DNA from: Candidatus Sulfopaludibacter sp. SbA3
GTDB lineage: Bacteria > Acidobacteriota > Terriglobia > Bryobacterales > Bryobacteraceae
Length of the DNA stretch: 56,994 bases
Assembly (NCBI GenBank): GCA_945893365.1
Contig: CAMDED010000032.1
Span: 1 to 56,994, forward strand
Reading direction: 5' to 3'
Shown: one piece after another, positions 1-8,523 of the stretch
Layout: each line of letters opens with the position of its first letter
How positions within the stretch are numbered: position 1 is the stretch's first letter
Notes under the pieces: model-generated
Database searches by the model: none
What the model was told of the DNA's origin: nothing
What the model saw: only the letters and a program-made list of their open reading frames with translations
Made by a program: the position numbers and the translations under genes

Positions 1-416
1 GCCGGCGCAAGCGTCGCGCGGGCGCGCTCGTAATACGGCTGCATTTCCCGATACCGGATTCCGCTCGGCCAGCCCGCGCCCTCGAACACCTCGGGGTCCG
101 GGACAATAGCCACGTTGGCATTGATCAGCGAAGTTCCACCAAGACCGGAGGCTTTGACAACCGAGATATCGGGATAAGTCAGAAACTCAAAGAGGCCGAG
201 TTTGTTCGCGTCTCCCCTGGTATTCCGCAATATTCCGGGCACATCCTTTGGGAAATCGCCGACTTCCCATTCTTTTCCGCGCTCCAGGATGCAGACGGAG
301 TGCGGTTGCGCGAGGGCGCCAGCGATGCGCGCCGCGGTGATTGCGCCCCCATAACCGGAGCCTATAATAACAAATTCGTAGCTCGTTTTGCGCCGTTCCC
401 AGGGGATTGAAAGCAT
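1..416 (-). CDS. GMC / cholesterol-oxidase-like FAD oxidoreductase, N-terminal part (runs off the left edge)
   Basis: The first 138 codons of a flavoprotein that continues beyond position 1. From about residue 14 it reads FVIIGSGYGGAITAARIAG, a Rossmann dinucleotide-binding motif (GxGxxG) with the YGGA variant typical of cholesterol-oxidase-like GMC enzymes, followed by an acidic strand end (ILERG) that would bind the FAD ribose. Further on comes a GGTSLINANV segment, the usual GMC signature around the flavin. Family knowledge: these enzymes oxidise alcohols or sterols, passing electrons to oxygen or a carrier. There is no signal peptide in the visible part. The ATG at 416 has a purine-rich GGAGGAAAA just upstream. 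The substrate cannot be told from this fragment. Confidence 0.85.
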   Translation of the reverse strand, partial: MLSIPWERRKTSYEFVIIGSGYGGAITAARIAGALAQPHSVCILERGKEWEVGDFPKDVPGILRNTRGDANKLGLFEFLTYPDISVVKASGLGGTSLINANVAIVPDPEVFEGAGWPSGIRYREMQPYYERARATLAP

Positions 417-513
417 GTTTTCCTCCGCTCGATTACTTTAATTGGAGCGGATACGAAAAAGCAAACGAGCACGCGGGTCGCGGTGAGGGGACCGGCTAGC
501 CGCTCTCAACCCA

Positions 514-1530
514 TTAAGGCAAATTTTCCGGATTGGCCGCGGGCGGCGTGGGAACCGGTTTCCCTCCAGCGCCGGCGTTCGATTCCGGAAATTTAAACCC
601 GAGATAGGTGCCGGAGCCGATGCCCATCAATGTCAGCAGAGTCGCGTCGAATTCGGGCAGGGAGACGTCGTTGATGGCGCTGCTGATGTAGACTATGCTG
701 AGCGCCAGAGTCCAGGCAAAGATCTGGAAGCGGTGAAAACTGACTCCGGTCTGGTCGCTGAGGATCTGTTTCAGGAAGCTGCCCTCAACTCTGCGCTGGG
801 GTTTGTCGGACGAGATGAGGACGGACGCGAGGCCGGTGGCGCCGCTGATGCCGATCAGAACCAAGCTGGATTTGGGGAGGCTGAGATCGCCGGTCACGAG
901 CCAAACCGCGGTGAAACATCCCAGTACGACGAAGGTCCACCATGCCATCTGACACTGCGCGATGCTGTAGGAGCCGCTGCCCTGGCCGGGTGCGGATGCC
1001 GGAGCGCGGAGAATGTCGGAACTGTACGCCAACCGAAGAAAACCTGCGAACAGGCTGAGAATCACCACGACGGAAATAAACGCCCACGGCTGAGGCAGGA
1101 TGTTGACTCTGAGCTTAGCCTGCGAGGGCAGAGGCGCTTCACCTGCGCGGCCCACGCTGATCGAAAGCAATCGTGGCCCATTGCCAATGCCGTCGCCGAA
1201 ACCACCGAGCACGCGCTTCCAGGCGTTACGGGATTTCTCATCGGCGGGGTCGCGGCGCAGAGTGAACTTGATGGTTTCCGACGCCCTGTCGATATAGAGA
1301 AGTTCGCAGCCAGGCAGTGCTTGTTCGCTCAGAAAGGGCAAGAGGTTGGTGGGCAGGGGCTGGCTTTCCGGGAGCCACGCTTTCAGATTGGCGACTTTGA
1401 GCGTTACGTCCTGGCGCAGGGCCGCGATGAGCGGGCTGACCGACACGACCTCAGTTCTTTCGGACGGCGGCGGTTGTTGCTGGGCGGCAAGACTCCCCGC
1501 TGCTAGAGTGATCGAGAAGAGCCATTTCAT
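514..1530 (-). CDS. Secreted/membrane protein of unknown function
   Basis: 338 residues from the ATG at 1530; an in-frame start at 1638 would add 36 residues in front of an obvious signal peptide (MKWLFSITLAAGSLAAQ), so the inner start is preferred. About 150 extracytoplasmic residues follow, then a transmembrane segment (AFISVVVILSLFAGFLRLAY), a loop, a second and third hydrophobic segment around WWTFVVLGCFTAVWLV and SLVLIGISGATGLASVLI, and at the C-terminus a further pair (FAWTLALSIVYISSAI; LLTLMGIGSGTYLGFKF). It resembles no family I can name. It lies 97 bp upstream of the GMC gene on the same strand and is divergent from the DUF2277 gene. An anchored sensor or adhesion protein is possible but unsupported. 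Confidence 0.6.
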   Translation of the reverse strand: MKWLFSITLAAGSLAAQQQPPPSERTEVVSVSPLIAALRQDVTLKVANLKAWLPESQPLPTNLLPFLSEQALPGCELLYIDRASETIKFTLRRDPADEKSRNAWKRVLGGFGDGIGNGPRLLSISVGRAGEAPLPSQAKLRVNILPQPWAFISVVVILSLFAGFLRLAYSSDILRAPASAPGQGSGSYSIAQCQMAWWTFVVLGCFTAVWLVTGDLSLPKSSLVLIGISGATGLASVLISSDKPQRRVEGSFLKQILSDQTGVSFHRFQIFAWTLALSIVYISSAINDVSLPEFDATLLTLMGIGSGTYLGFKFPESNAGAGGKPVPTPPAANPENLP

Positions 1531-1676
1531 GGGTCGAGGCCTCCACAGGGATTCCATTTCGGACTCCCAGTCCCAGATAGTGTACACCGGACGATCGAGC
1601 CCCGGAGGACACCCGCATGGCTGCGCGGCGTTGTTCATTCGGGAGAGTGATTTTGATATCTTGAATCCATAGTGAA

Positions 1677-1952
1677 ATGTGCAGGAACATCAAGACCCTA
1701 TTCAACTTCGATCCGCCTGTCACTGACGAAGAGATTCGAGCCGCTTCGCTCCAGTTCGTGAGAAAGATCAGCGGCCTTAACAAGCCGTCGAAGGCAAACG
1801 AAGGCTTGTTCCTCGCCGCGGTAGATGAAATATCCGGTATCTCGACTCGTCTTCTCCATTCGCTCAAGACGGACGCCCCGGCGAAGAATCGGGAAGAGGA
1901 GGCCGCAAAGGCGAAGGCTCGCTCGGCGGAGAGATTCGGATCTCGTGTCTGA
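1677..1952 (+). CDS. DUF2277 family protein
   Basis: 91 residues beginning MCRNIKTLFNFDPPVTDEE, the highly conserved start of DUF2277 proteins, followed by the LQFVRKISGLNKPSKANE block that also marks the family. The C-terminal 20 residues are a charged Ala/Lys/Arg tail. DUF2277 proteins are small, cytoplasmic and uncharacterised; the fixed MCRNIK start with its early cysteine hints at metal or cofactor binding, but that is only a guess. The gene stands alone, divergent from the membrane protein upstream and convergent with the broken PIN gene, whose reading frame ends 2 bp beyond its stop. Confidence 0.9.
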   Translation: MCRNIKTLFNFDPPVTDEEIRAASLQFVRKISGLNKPSKANEGLFLAAVDEISGISTRLLHSLKTDAPAKNREEEAAKAKARSAERFGSRV

Positions 1953-1953
1953 A

Positions 1954-2384
1954 CTACAGGCGCCTCCGGCGATGGCTGTTATTCGCTCTGCAGGATTGGG
2001 GCTGACTGCTCCGTCGCAAGGATGCGCGAAATCCCTTCAAATCCCTGGTCAGGATGTAGTCGCAGCCGACGAACCGCGCCGCGGCGGCGGTCACCGCGTC
2101 TTCGAAATCGGAAAAGGGCAGTTCCAGAGCGAGTTGAATGACCGCGCCGTCGACCGCGGCGACCGCAAAAACCTTTAACATCGCAGCGACGGTCCGCTTC
2201 GCTTTGGACGTGCCAAGCTCTTTTCGAATCAAATAGTGGATCGCGGTAACAGCGTGAGCGGCCAGCAGTCCGCGCGCGAAGCCTGTTTCGATAGCGGACC
2301 ACGCCATGGCGCTTCCCTCGGCATGGGGACCCGGTTCAGCAGAACGTCCAGGACCACATTAGTGTCGATGAGCACCGTCTTCAT
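1954..2384 (-). pseudogene. PIN-domain toxin, frameshifted
   Basis: Two reading frames together make one PIN-domain RNase toxin. The first starts at 2384 (MKTVLIDTNVVLDVLLNR, with the first catalytic Asp in IDTN) but runs into unrelated sequence after about residue 25. The second frame picks up at 2307 (AWSAIETGFARGLLAAHAV) and continues through DFEDAV and YILTRDLKGF, which carry the remaining acidic residues. Adding one base near 2308-2312 joins them at the spacing normal for this family, so a 1-nt deletion is inferred (or a sequencing error). The C-terminal tail after KGF is Arg/Ser-rich and not PIN-like, so a second lesion is possible. The ATG overlaps the antitoxin stop as ATGA, the usual toxin-antitoxin coupling. 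Confidence 0.75.
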
Positions 2385-2614
2385 CGGTACTTCGCCACGA
2401 GATACTTCCTGTACGCTTCCGGATCTCCTTTCTTAAGCACGCCGCGAAGGGATCGCAGGATCGGAGGGGAGTTTTCCGGCGTATGAGGAGACGGGTCCGA
2501 AACGGCCGAGAGGTAAGCCTCCGCCATCGCGGACACGGATACCCCTTGTTGTTTCGCGAAGCGCTTGGCCCGGGAGACGACACGGTCATCGACGCTCAAC
2601 GTAAGCTTGGACAT
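2381..2614 (-). CDS. Antitoxin of a PIN toxin-antitoxin pair (DUF6364-like)
   Basis: 77 residues from the ATG at 2614; an in-frame start at 2632 adds six residues that do not fit the family. The opening MSKLTLSVDDRVVSRAKRFA is a ribbon-helix-helix-type start (short beta strand then helix) as seen in antitoxins paired with PIN toxins. The middle is Pro/Ser-rich (SDPSPHTPENSPP) and the end (DPEAYRKYLVAKYR) is the likely toxin-binding helix. The gene is intact and overlaps the toxin start by ATGA. Family knowledge: such antitoxins bind and neutralise the PIN RNase and repress their own promoter. With the toxin frameshifted, the antitoxin may now be an orphan. Confidence 0.75.
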   Translation of the reverse strand: MSKLTLSVDDRVVSRAKRFAKQQGVSVSAMAEAYLSAVSDPSPHTPENSPPILRSLRGVLKKGDPEAYRKYLVAKYR

Positions 2615-2986
2615 CCATACGTATGATATCACCGGTCGAGTACGTACGGCGGGTCAGCGCCGGCAAGTGAGCGCCGCGAAGCCCCGCCCGAGTGGACAGC
2701 CGCTCTCGTCAGACAGTGGAGGCGGCTGGGGCTCGCCAATCACTAGCCATGCCTTTCAGAGAGACTGAGTTGAAGGAGTCCGGAGGGAATGAATCGGGTA
2801 TTCGTTCTCGGCGAATCAGCATTGGCAAGTTGCCTGTCATGGCTAAACTGGCCGTCGACCTCCGGGAACAGTTTTGATTGGATCGCTAAGTCGACAAAGA
2901 ATGTGAACTTCGATCTTGAAAAACTGCTCACGTGGATCGACCTCTCCCCTTGGCCGCGATTGCAAGCGCCGGTACGCCAAAGGCTG
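2615..2986. other. Intergenic stretch, no gene recognised
   Basis: 372 bp between the antitoxin start and the end of the SIR2-GAF gene. Short open frames exist on both strands, but none has a recognisable domain, a convincing ribosome binding site or a codon pattern like the neighbours. It must contain the promoter of the toxin-antitoxin pair on the minus strand. Confidence 0.4.
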
Positions 2987-5677
2987 TCAGAGTGGGGTTT
3001 CCATCCGGCCATCCGGGAACTCCCGGAGCAAACTCTCCCTCGATCTTGGTCCGTCTGGCATCAGGACTCCATCCAAGGGTGGTGAGTGAGCGATCACGTG
3101 AGCGAGTAGCTCAGTCACTAAATCCACGGCGTACAACTGAAACCTCGCTTGATTGTCGGCGACGACCTGCTCCATGAACTTGTTTGAATCCATCTTGCTT
3201 GGGGCATGCGCGTCCGCCGATATGAACCCCCGAAGTATTTCCGGGCGCGCACCCGCCCCGCGATGCTTTGGCACGTCGTCCTCCTGCGGCCGAGTGAGCC
3301 TCACTATCGGGGCGACAATCCAGCTACCGTTCGGGTCTTTATCAAGGATCCTACAGTTTTGGTCCGGCTTCCCAAACATGCTGCGATGCTGCCAGCGAGC
3401 GTGGGGATCGTGCTGAAACCTTGAAAGTGTATAGACGCAGTAGGGATCTTCCCGGACTCCTACGACCCTTCGATAAGCGCCGCGAGGATCGGATCCTGGC
3501 TTAGTGGCTATAGGCGTAGTCAGCGAGTCCGTACAAATGAACACAACTCGATCCGAATAATCGTTCGGCCTCGTGTGCTGCCAGAGCCTCACACGTTGAA
3601 GTTGACACTCTTCCGACAGTAAGGCGTTGAGCAGAACAGTCGTGACGGATTCGCGAAATAGCCGGCTCTTGACATTCCTGACGCCCCACAGCGCCCCGTT
3701 ATCGATTGGATCGAGACCCGAATATACCCGTTCAATAAATCTGGCGGAAAGGCCCTCGGCAATCTTGGGCGCCTCTCCATCGCGGGCCAGCAGAAGCGGA
3801 TCGTTGGCCAAGAGCGTGGCGGCGCGCCGGGCCCGTTCACAAGCGGCATCAAAGAGACCGTGATTGGTCTTCGTTCCCTGTCCGGACCACAGCACCATAA
3901 CTGCAACCGTCCTGCCTGCCAACTGAATCGGTATGCCTGCCACGGGACCACGGATCTGAAACTTGTCCACTCCCTTCCTGTTAAGACGTGAGTCTAATTT
4001 GCCGATCTCTTCTTCGGCATCCGGCACTCGATCTACCAATCGAGTCTTGAGAACTCGAGTTGCCAGGCTTGACTCCTCGAACCGGTAGTTAAATTCATTT
4101 GTATCACCAACTTCGGAACGCGCAACTAACCTTCCCTTAAGATAGTCGATTTCGTATAATACAAAGTGCAAATCGAGGTGTGACAGCAGGCGGCTTCTTT
4201 GCATGATTCGTCTGAAGGCAGCGAAATCATTCAGAAACGGCACCATACTTCTACAGGAGTTGCGAAGTTGGCGGGCCTGATGGTAGACCCATCCTGCTTG
4301 GTCGGATACTCCCTGCGCTACAGCGAGGTGGTCTGAGGTATACGCATCCTTTAGCTCAGACTCTAGGTTGACTACGCCGACGCGGCGCCCGTCAGCATAA
4401 AGAGGACACGCGAGTTCACTCTGAACCCGGTCGTCGCATTCCACGTATGTCGCGTCGGAGAATCCCTGGCTTGCCAACAAGCTCGCAGCCTGCTCGGTAT
4501 CCGAAATATAAACAAAATCAGCGCCAAGCTTACGCTTTAGAAACAATGTCCCAATTACCGAGAACGGCTGGATTTCAGGAAGTGGCTTTGGACGGTGGCC
4601 TTGTGGAGCCTCAAAGTCGAACGAAGAGAAGCTTGCTGCGCGGCGTAACACTTGACGAGACTCATCCTCAATAAAGCAGATCTCGCCGCGACACGATCCG
4701 GTAAGCTTCACAGCCTGCTCGATCAGTGTCGCGGCGGAACGTCGCTGGCTGAAAAGGGGATCACTGATGTTTATCGCCCCTTCGTGTTTATAACGACCTA
4801 TAGCGGCTCGCCCGCTAAGTTCTCTTAGTATTCTTACGACCGCCTTCGTACGGGATTCCGCGCTGACCGGGACTCTGGACTCCCCCCTAACCCGGCACAG
4901 AATGGTGCGGATCGCATATGACTCTTCGAGAAATGCCGCGTAGTCCTTGTCCACCTCATCATCGAACATGATCGCGAAGTGCGGACCGAAGTCTTTTCCA
5001 TATGTAAACTTTGCCGCCTCCATCACACTCAGAATGTCACGGTCTCGCAGGCTGGATCCGACAAAAAGGACCGTCTTCAACAAGAATAGCGTCCGCAAAC
5101 AAGAAGTGAACGCATCATTACGATGCATCAGCTTTCCGAACTGGGCCCGCGTCAGAACAAGCGACGACGCCTTTGCGAAATCGCCGTGGGTCTTGACGAC
5201 GACACGCCTTCCATTCTTGATGGCGGCAAAAATGGCCTCCGAATCCTGCCAAGTGAGGCAACTCACCTTTAGCCTGGTCTCTAAGAGTGCATCGTAGTTG
5301 GACGTCACGAACAAACTGAACGGAATGCGCGCAAGGGCGTCATGGATCAGGGCTGGATCACGCGCGACGTTAAACCTTTCCCAGATGAGCTTTTCTAGCA
5401 ACTCCCCGCCGCCTCGCTGTAGTAACTCGGCAGCGTGAAGGAAATCACCGTCTCTAAGAAAACGCCTAGCCATCTCAAACCGCGGTTGGCCAAAGTTGTC
5501 AGATTGCGCCTTTGCGAGACACTCTTGGAGAAGTCCGCTCCACGAAGGCAGGCCAGCCGGGATCGACGCACCGGCACCCACATATACGACTGCGCTCCCA
5601 CTTGCGATATCCCTGCCTAAAGGTCCGACATCTATTTCGATCTGCCGATTGTTAAACGGTGATTTCAACGTAGTCAC
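2987..5677 (-). CDS. SIR2-domain protein fused to three GAF-like modules (candidate NADase / defence effector)
   Basis: 896 residues from a GTG at 5677. Residues 25-290 form a SIR2-like NAD-binding domain: VYVGAGASIPAG (31-42), TSNYDALLE (125-133), KTHGD with the candidate catalytic His164, and LFVGSSLRDRDI (204-215). The order GAGAS / NYD / H / GSS-D matches the SIR2_2 group found in anti-phage proteins such as ThsA and Dsr, which hydrolyse NAD. Residues 305-470 look like a GAF domain (CPLYADGRRVGVVNLES), 475-625 a second (GIPIQLAGRTVAVMVLW), and 660-865 a divergent third (WIVAPIVRL...RGFISADA). No HTH, kinase or membrane segment is seen. The gene is visibly less G+C-rich than its neighbours and follows a toxin-antitoxin relic, consistent with horizontal gain. 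The domain calls are good; the defence role is inference. Confidence 0.8.
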   Translation of the reverse strand: MTTLKSPFNNRQIEIDVGPLGRDIASGSAVVYVGAGASIPAGLPSWSGLLQECLAKAQSDNFGQPRFEMARRFLRDGDFLHAAELLQRGGGELLEKLIWERFNVARDPALIHDALARIPFSLFVTSNYDALLETRLKVSCLTWQDSEAIFAAIKNGRRVVVKTHGDFAKASSLVLTRAQFGKLMHRNDAFTSCLRTLFLLKTVLFVGSSLRDRDILSVMEAAKFTYGKDFGPHFAIMFDDEVDKDYAAFLEESYAIRTILCRVRGESRVPVSAESRTKAVVRILRELSGRAAIGRYKHEGAINISDPLFSQRRSAATLIEQAVKLTGSCRGEICFIEDESRQVLRRAASFSSFDFEAPQGHRPKPLPEIQPFSVIGTLFLKRKLGADFVYISDTEQAASLLASQGFSDATYVECDDRVQSELACPLYADGRRVGVVNLESELKDAYTSDHLAVAQGVSDQAGWVYHQARQLRNSCRSMVPFLNDFAAFRRIMQRSRLLSHLDLHFVLYEIDYLKGRLVARSEVGDTNEFNYRFEESSLATRVLKTRLVDRVPDAEEEIGKLDSRLNRKGVDKFQIRGPVAGIPIQLAGRTVAVMVLWSGQGTKTNHGLFDAACERARRAATLLANDPLLLARDGEAPKIAEGLSARFIERVYSGLDPIDNGALWGVRNVKSRLFRESVTTVLLNALLSEECQLQRVRLWQHTRPNDYSDRVVFICTDSLTTPIATKPGSDPRGAYRRVVGVREDPYCVYTLSRFQHDPHARWQHRSMFGKPDQNCRILDKDPNGSWIVAPIVRLTRPQEDDVPKHRGAGARPEILRGFISADAHAPSKMDSNKFMEQVVADNQARFQLYAVDLVTELLAHVIAHSPPLDGVLMPDGPRSRESLLREFPDGRMETPL

Positions 5678-5697
5678 CCACTTTTCGGTCTCAGCAT

Positions 5698-5703
5698 ATC
5701 ATA
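5698..5703 (-). promoter_or_regulatory. Possible -10 box for the SIR2-GAF gene
   Basis: The minus strand reads TATGAT 20 nt before the GTG start, so transcription would begin about 13 nt upstream of the gene. No good -35 box is seen at 17 bp spacing, so this is weak. Confidence 0.3.
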
Positions 5704-5822
5704 GCGGATGAAGGGCCTTTGCGCCGTGCTCAAAGCGACTACTATCGTTGGAATCGTCGAGGCCGTTTCTGAGGGCAGGCAATACAGCGTTTGGACCTGC
5801 TAGATCGCGTCCGCGCCGCCCC

Positions 5823-6872
5823 TCACCCCGCCAGATCCCGCGCAATCTCCACCAGCGCGAGCACCCGCCCTTCCATCGCCGCGAAGCGCTCATCTTTCGT
5901 CTGGCCCACGTGATAGCGGTAATAAATCTGCTGCAAAACCACCGCAATCTTGAAGATCGCGAACACCTCGTAATACGCAATATTCGACACGTCGCGCCCA
6001 GTCGCCGCCGCGTAGCGCTCCACCAGCTCCGCGCGCGTAGGCCAGCCGGGCATCGTCGTCACGGAACTAATCGCCTCCCGCCGCCCCAACGGGTCCTTCG
6101 CCTCGGGCCAGTAACAGAGCACGATGCCCAGATCGACCAAAGGGTCGCCCAGCGTCGCCATCTCCCAGTCGAGCACCGCCGTCACCCGCGCCGGGTCCGC
6201 CGGGTCGAGCATCGTGTTGTCGAGCTTGAAGTCGTTGTGCACCATCGTGGCGGCGGGGCTTTCCGGCAGACGCGCCGAGAGCCACGCCATCAATCGGTCC
6301 ATCGCCGGCAACTCCCGCGTGCGCGACCGCTGCCAGCGTTCGAACCACCCCGTCACCTGCCTCTTTAGGAAACCCTCCGGACGTCCGATGTTCGCCAGGG
6401 GCGGGGCAGTTATATCCACCGCATGCAGACGAACCAGCGTATCGAGAAAAGCCTCGCCGACGCGGCGGCGCAACGCCAGATCGTCTCCGATTTCCGGCGG
6501 GTTCTCGCGGCGGATCACCAAGCCTTGCCGGCGCTCCATCAGGTAGAACGGTGCGCCGAGCACGTCCACGTCCTCGCACAGCAGCGCGGGCGCAGGCGCC
6601 AGGCCGAAGGCGGGATTCAACGCCTGTAACACGCGAAATTCGCGGGGCATGTCGTGCGCTTTCGGCGCCACCGGACCGAGCGGCGGACGCCGCAGGACGA
6701 ACTCGCTCTCGCCCACGCGGAGCAGATAGGTGAGGTTCGAATGGCCTCCGGGGAATTGCTCCACCCCTATCGGTGCGCCGGGATAGAAGCCGCGCGACAA
6801 GAAGTATTGGGCGAGCGCCTCCGTGTCGATCCGCTCGTCCCGCCTCTCCGCGATGGTTTCCATCTGGGCCAT
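5823..6872 (-). CDS. Aminoglycoside phosphotransferase (APH) family kinase, acyl-CoA-dehydrogenase-associated type
   Basis: 349 residues from the ATG at 6872, which has AAGGA four bases upstream. The same frame stays open to 7715, but that part lies antisense to rimO and is not coding. The nucleotide-binding lobe has GGHSNLTYLL (42-51) and the FVLRRPP lysine/arginine strand (59-64); the catalytic loop is HNDFKLDN (212-219) and the metal-binding DFG-equivalent is LDWEMATLGDP (234-244). This is the layout of the APH-like proteins related to the N-terminal region of ACAD10/ACAD11, which phosphorylate small hydroxy-acyl substrates rather than antibiotics. It is divergent from rimO with only about 40 bp between them. 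The substrate is unknown. Confidence 0.85.
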   Translation of the reverse strand: MAQMETIAERRDERIDTEALAQYFLSRGFYPGAPIGVEQFPGGHSNLTYLLRVGESEFVLRRPPLGPVAPKAHDMPREFRVLQALNPAFGLAPAPALLCEDVDVLGAPFYLMERRQGLVIRRENPPEIGDDLALRRRVGEAFLDTLVRLHAVDITAPPLANIGRPEGFLKRQVTGWFERWQRSRTRELPAMDRLMAWLSARLPESPAATMVHNDFKLDNTMLDPADPARVTAVLDWEMATLGDPLVDLGIVLCYWPEAKDPLGRREAISSVTTMPGWPTRAELVERYAAATGRDVSNIAYYEVFAIFKIAVVLQQIYYRYHVGQTKDERFAAMEGRVLALVEIARDLAG

Positions 6873-6911
6873 GATATCCTTAAGGGAAATACTCCCACAC
6901 ATGGAAATCAG

Positions 6912-8351
6912 TTGAAAGTCGGATTTGTCAGTCTCGGCTGTCCCAAGAATCTGGTCGATAGCGAAGTGATGATGGGCCAGCTCACCGCTCGCGGCCATTC
7001 GCTCACCTCGCATCCCGAAGAAGCCGACGTTATCGTCGTCAACACGTGCAGCTTCATCGACCCGGCAAAGCAGGAATCGGTCGACACGATTCTTGAGATG
7101 GCCGAACACAAGCGGACCGGGAACGCGCAACGGCTGATTGTCGCCGGATGCCTGGTGGAGCGTTACCGCGGCGATATCCGGAAGGACCTCCCGGAGGTCG
7201 ACGCCGTGGTCGGAACCAACGAGCTCGACCGCATCGTGGCTTTGTGTGAGGGCGAGGCTTTGGGTGACGGCGAGAGCGGCGCCCCGGCGAGCCCCTTTGA
7301 ACCTTATCTCTATCACGACCTCACGCCGCGCGTGCAGGCCACGCCAAAGCACTACGCCTACATCAAGATCGCCGAGGGCTGCGACCATCCCTGCACCTTC
7401 TGTGTGATCCCGCAGTATCGCGGCAGTTTCCGCAGCCGCCGCTTCGAGTCCGTCGTCGCGGAGGCCACGCGCATGTTCGAGAACGGCGTGCGCGAGATCA
7501 ATCTCATCGGGCAGGACACCACGTGTTTCGGCGAGGATTTCGGACTGAAGGACGGCCTCGCACTGTTGCTGGCGCGCCTCGCGCAAATTGAGACCAGGCA
7601 AGAGAAGTGGGTGCGGTTCCTCTACGCCTATCCGAACAAGGTGACGCAGAAGCTGCTCGACACCATCGCGGAGCATCCGGCGCTCGTCAAGTACATCGAC
7701 ATGCCCTTGCAGCACGCGAGTGCGAGCGTGCTGAAGCGCATGAAGCGCGGATCCTCGGGCGATATATTCCTGAAGCTTATCGAACGCATCCGCCGCACCA
7801 TTCCCGGCGTAGCCATCCGAACCGGCATGATTGTCGGTTTTCCGGGCGAAGGCGAGCGCGAGTTCGAAGAATTGTGCCGGTTTGTCGAGGCCGCGAAGCT
7901 CGACAGGCTCGGCGTCTTCACTTACTCGGACGAAGATATCAGCGAAAGTTACAAGTTAGACGAAAAAGTCGACAACCGGACTAAGTACAACCGTAAGCGG
8001 AAACTTCTCTCCATTCAGCGGCGCGTCTCCCGCGCCCGCAACCGGATGCAGCTGGGCGCGGAAGTCACCGTGCTGGTGGAGGGCCGCTCCGAGGAAACCG
8101 ACCTGCTGTGGGAAGCGCGCATGACAACACAGGCCCCGGAAATCGATGGCGTCGTCCTGATCAACGATTACGAAGGAAACCCGCCCGCGCCCGGGCAGAT
8201 CCGCAGGCTGCGGATCACCGAGGCCCACGATTACGATTTGGTGGGCACGCTGCTCGACGGCGGATACGATCCGCTCCCGGCCGCGAACCCATTTCCGATT
8301 CTGGGCGTGGTTTCGAAAGCCCGAGCGTATGAAGTGTCCCATCTGCCGTAA
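6912..8351 (+). CDS. rimO: Ribosomal protein S12 methylthiotransferase RimO
   Basis: 479 residues from a TTG at 6912, which places the family-conserved KVGFVSLGCPKNLVDSE block at residue 2; the frame is open further upstream, but only antisense to the APH gene. A weak GGAAA lies 5-9 nt before the TTG. The N-terminal methylthiotransferase domain has its cluster cysteines at C10, C46 and C80, and the radical-SAM CxxxCxxC is C157-C161-C164 (GCDHPCTFC). A TRAM domain ends the protein. RimO adds a methylthio group to an aspartate of ribosomal protein S12 using two 4Fe-4S clusters. It overlaps yacG by 23 bp, beginning a compact operon that runs through pgpA, the NHL protein and cinA. Confidence 0.95.
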   Translation: MKVGFVSLGCPKNLVDSEVMMGQLTARGHSLTSHPEEADVIVVNTCSFIDPAKQESVDTILEMAEHKRTGNAQRLIVAGCLVERYRGDIRKDLPEVDAVVGTNELDRIVALCEGEALGDGESGAPASPFEPYLYHDLTPRVQATPKHYAYIKIAEGCDHPCTFCVIPQYRGSFRSRRFESVVAEATRMFENGVREINLIGQDTTCFGEDFGLKDGLALLLARLAQIETRQEKWVRFLYAYPNKVTQKLLDTIAEHPALVKYIDMPLQHASASVLKRMKRGSSGDIFLKLIERIRRTIPGVAIRTGMIVGFPGEGEREFEELCRFVEAAKLDRLGVFTYSDEDISESYKLDEKVDNRTKYNRKRKLLSIQRRVSRARNRMQLGAEVTVLVEGRSEETDLLWEARMTTQAPEIDGVVLINDYEGNPPAPGQIRRLRITEAHDYDLVGTLLDGGYDPLPAANPFPILGVVSKARAYEVSHLP

Positions 8352-8523
8352 GGAAGTGAAACTGGATTCCCCCGATATGCCGTTCTGCAGCCGGCGCTGC
8401 CGCGAAGCGGATTTGGGCAACTGGGCCATGGAGAAATACCGGATACCCGGGCCACGGGCGGCGCGCGCCGAGAGCGAACCGCATCCGGACGCGCCTGGCG
8501 CGGAGGAGCTTGACGCGGAATAG
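8329..8523 (+). CDS. yacG: DNA gyrase inhibitor / zinc-binding protein YacG
   Basis: 64 residues. It has the four-cysteine YacG zinc site CPIC...FCSRRCREADLGNWA, with C3, C6, C19 and C23 as ligands, followed by the conserved LGNWAMEKYRIP. The rest is an acidic, disordered tail. In E. coli YacG binds GyrB and inhibits gyrase. It starts inside the end of rimO and its own tail overlaps the proposed pgpA start, so the three genes are probably translated together. Confidence 0.92.
   Translation: MKCPICRKEVKLDSPDMPFCSRRCREADLGNWAMEKYRIPGPRAARAESEPHPDAPGAEELDAE

Noticed and set aside
733-1506. A 257-codon open frame on the plus strand
   Set aside because: Antisense to the secreted membrane protein, which has a signal peptide and membrane helices; the antisense frame has neither.
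6654-6911. Longer RimO start at 6654
   Set aside because: It would add 86 residues antisense to the kinase gene before the conserved N-terminus KVGFVSLGCPKN.
6873-7715. Extension of the APH-like kinase to a 630-residue protein
   Set aside because: The extra part is antisense to rimO and does not resemble any protein; AAGGA before 6872 marks the real start.
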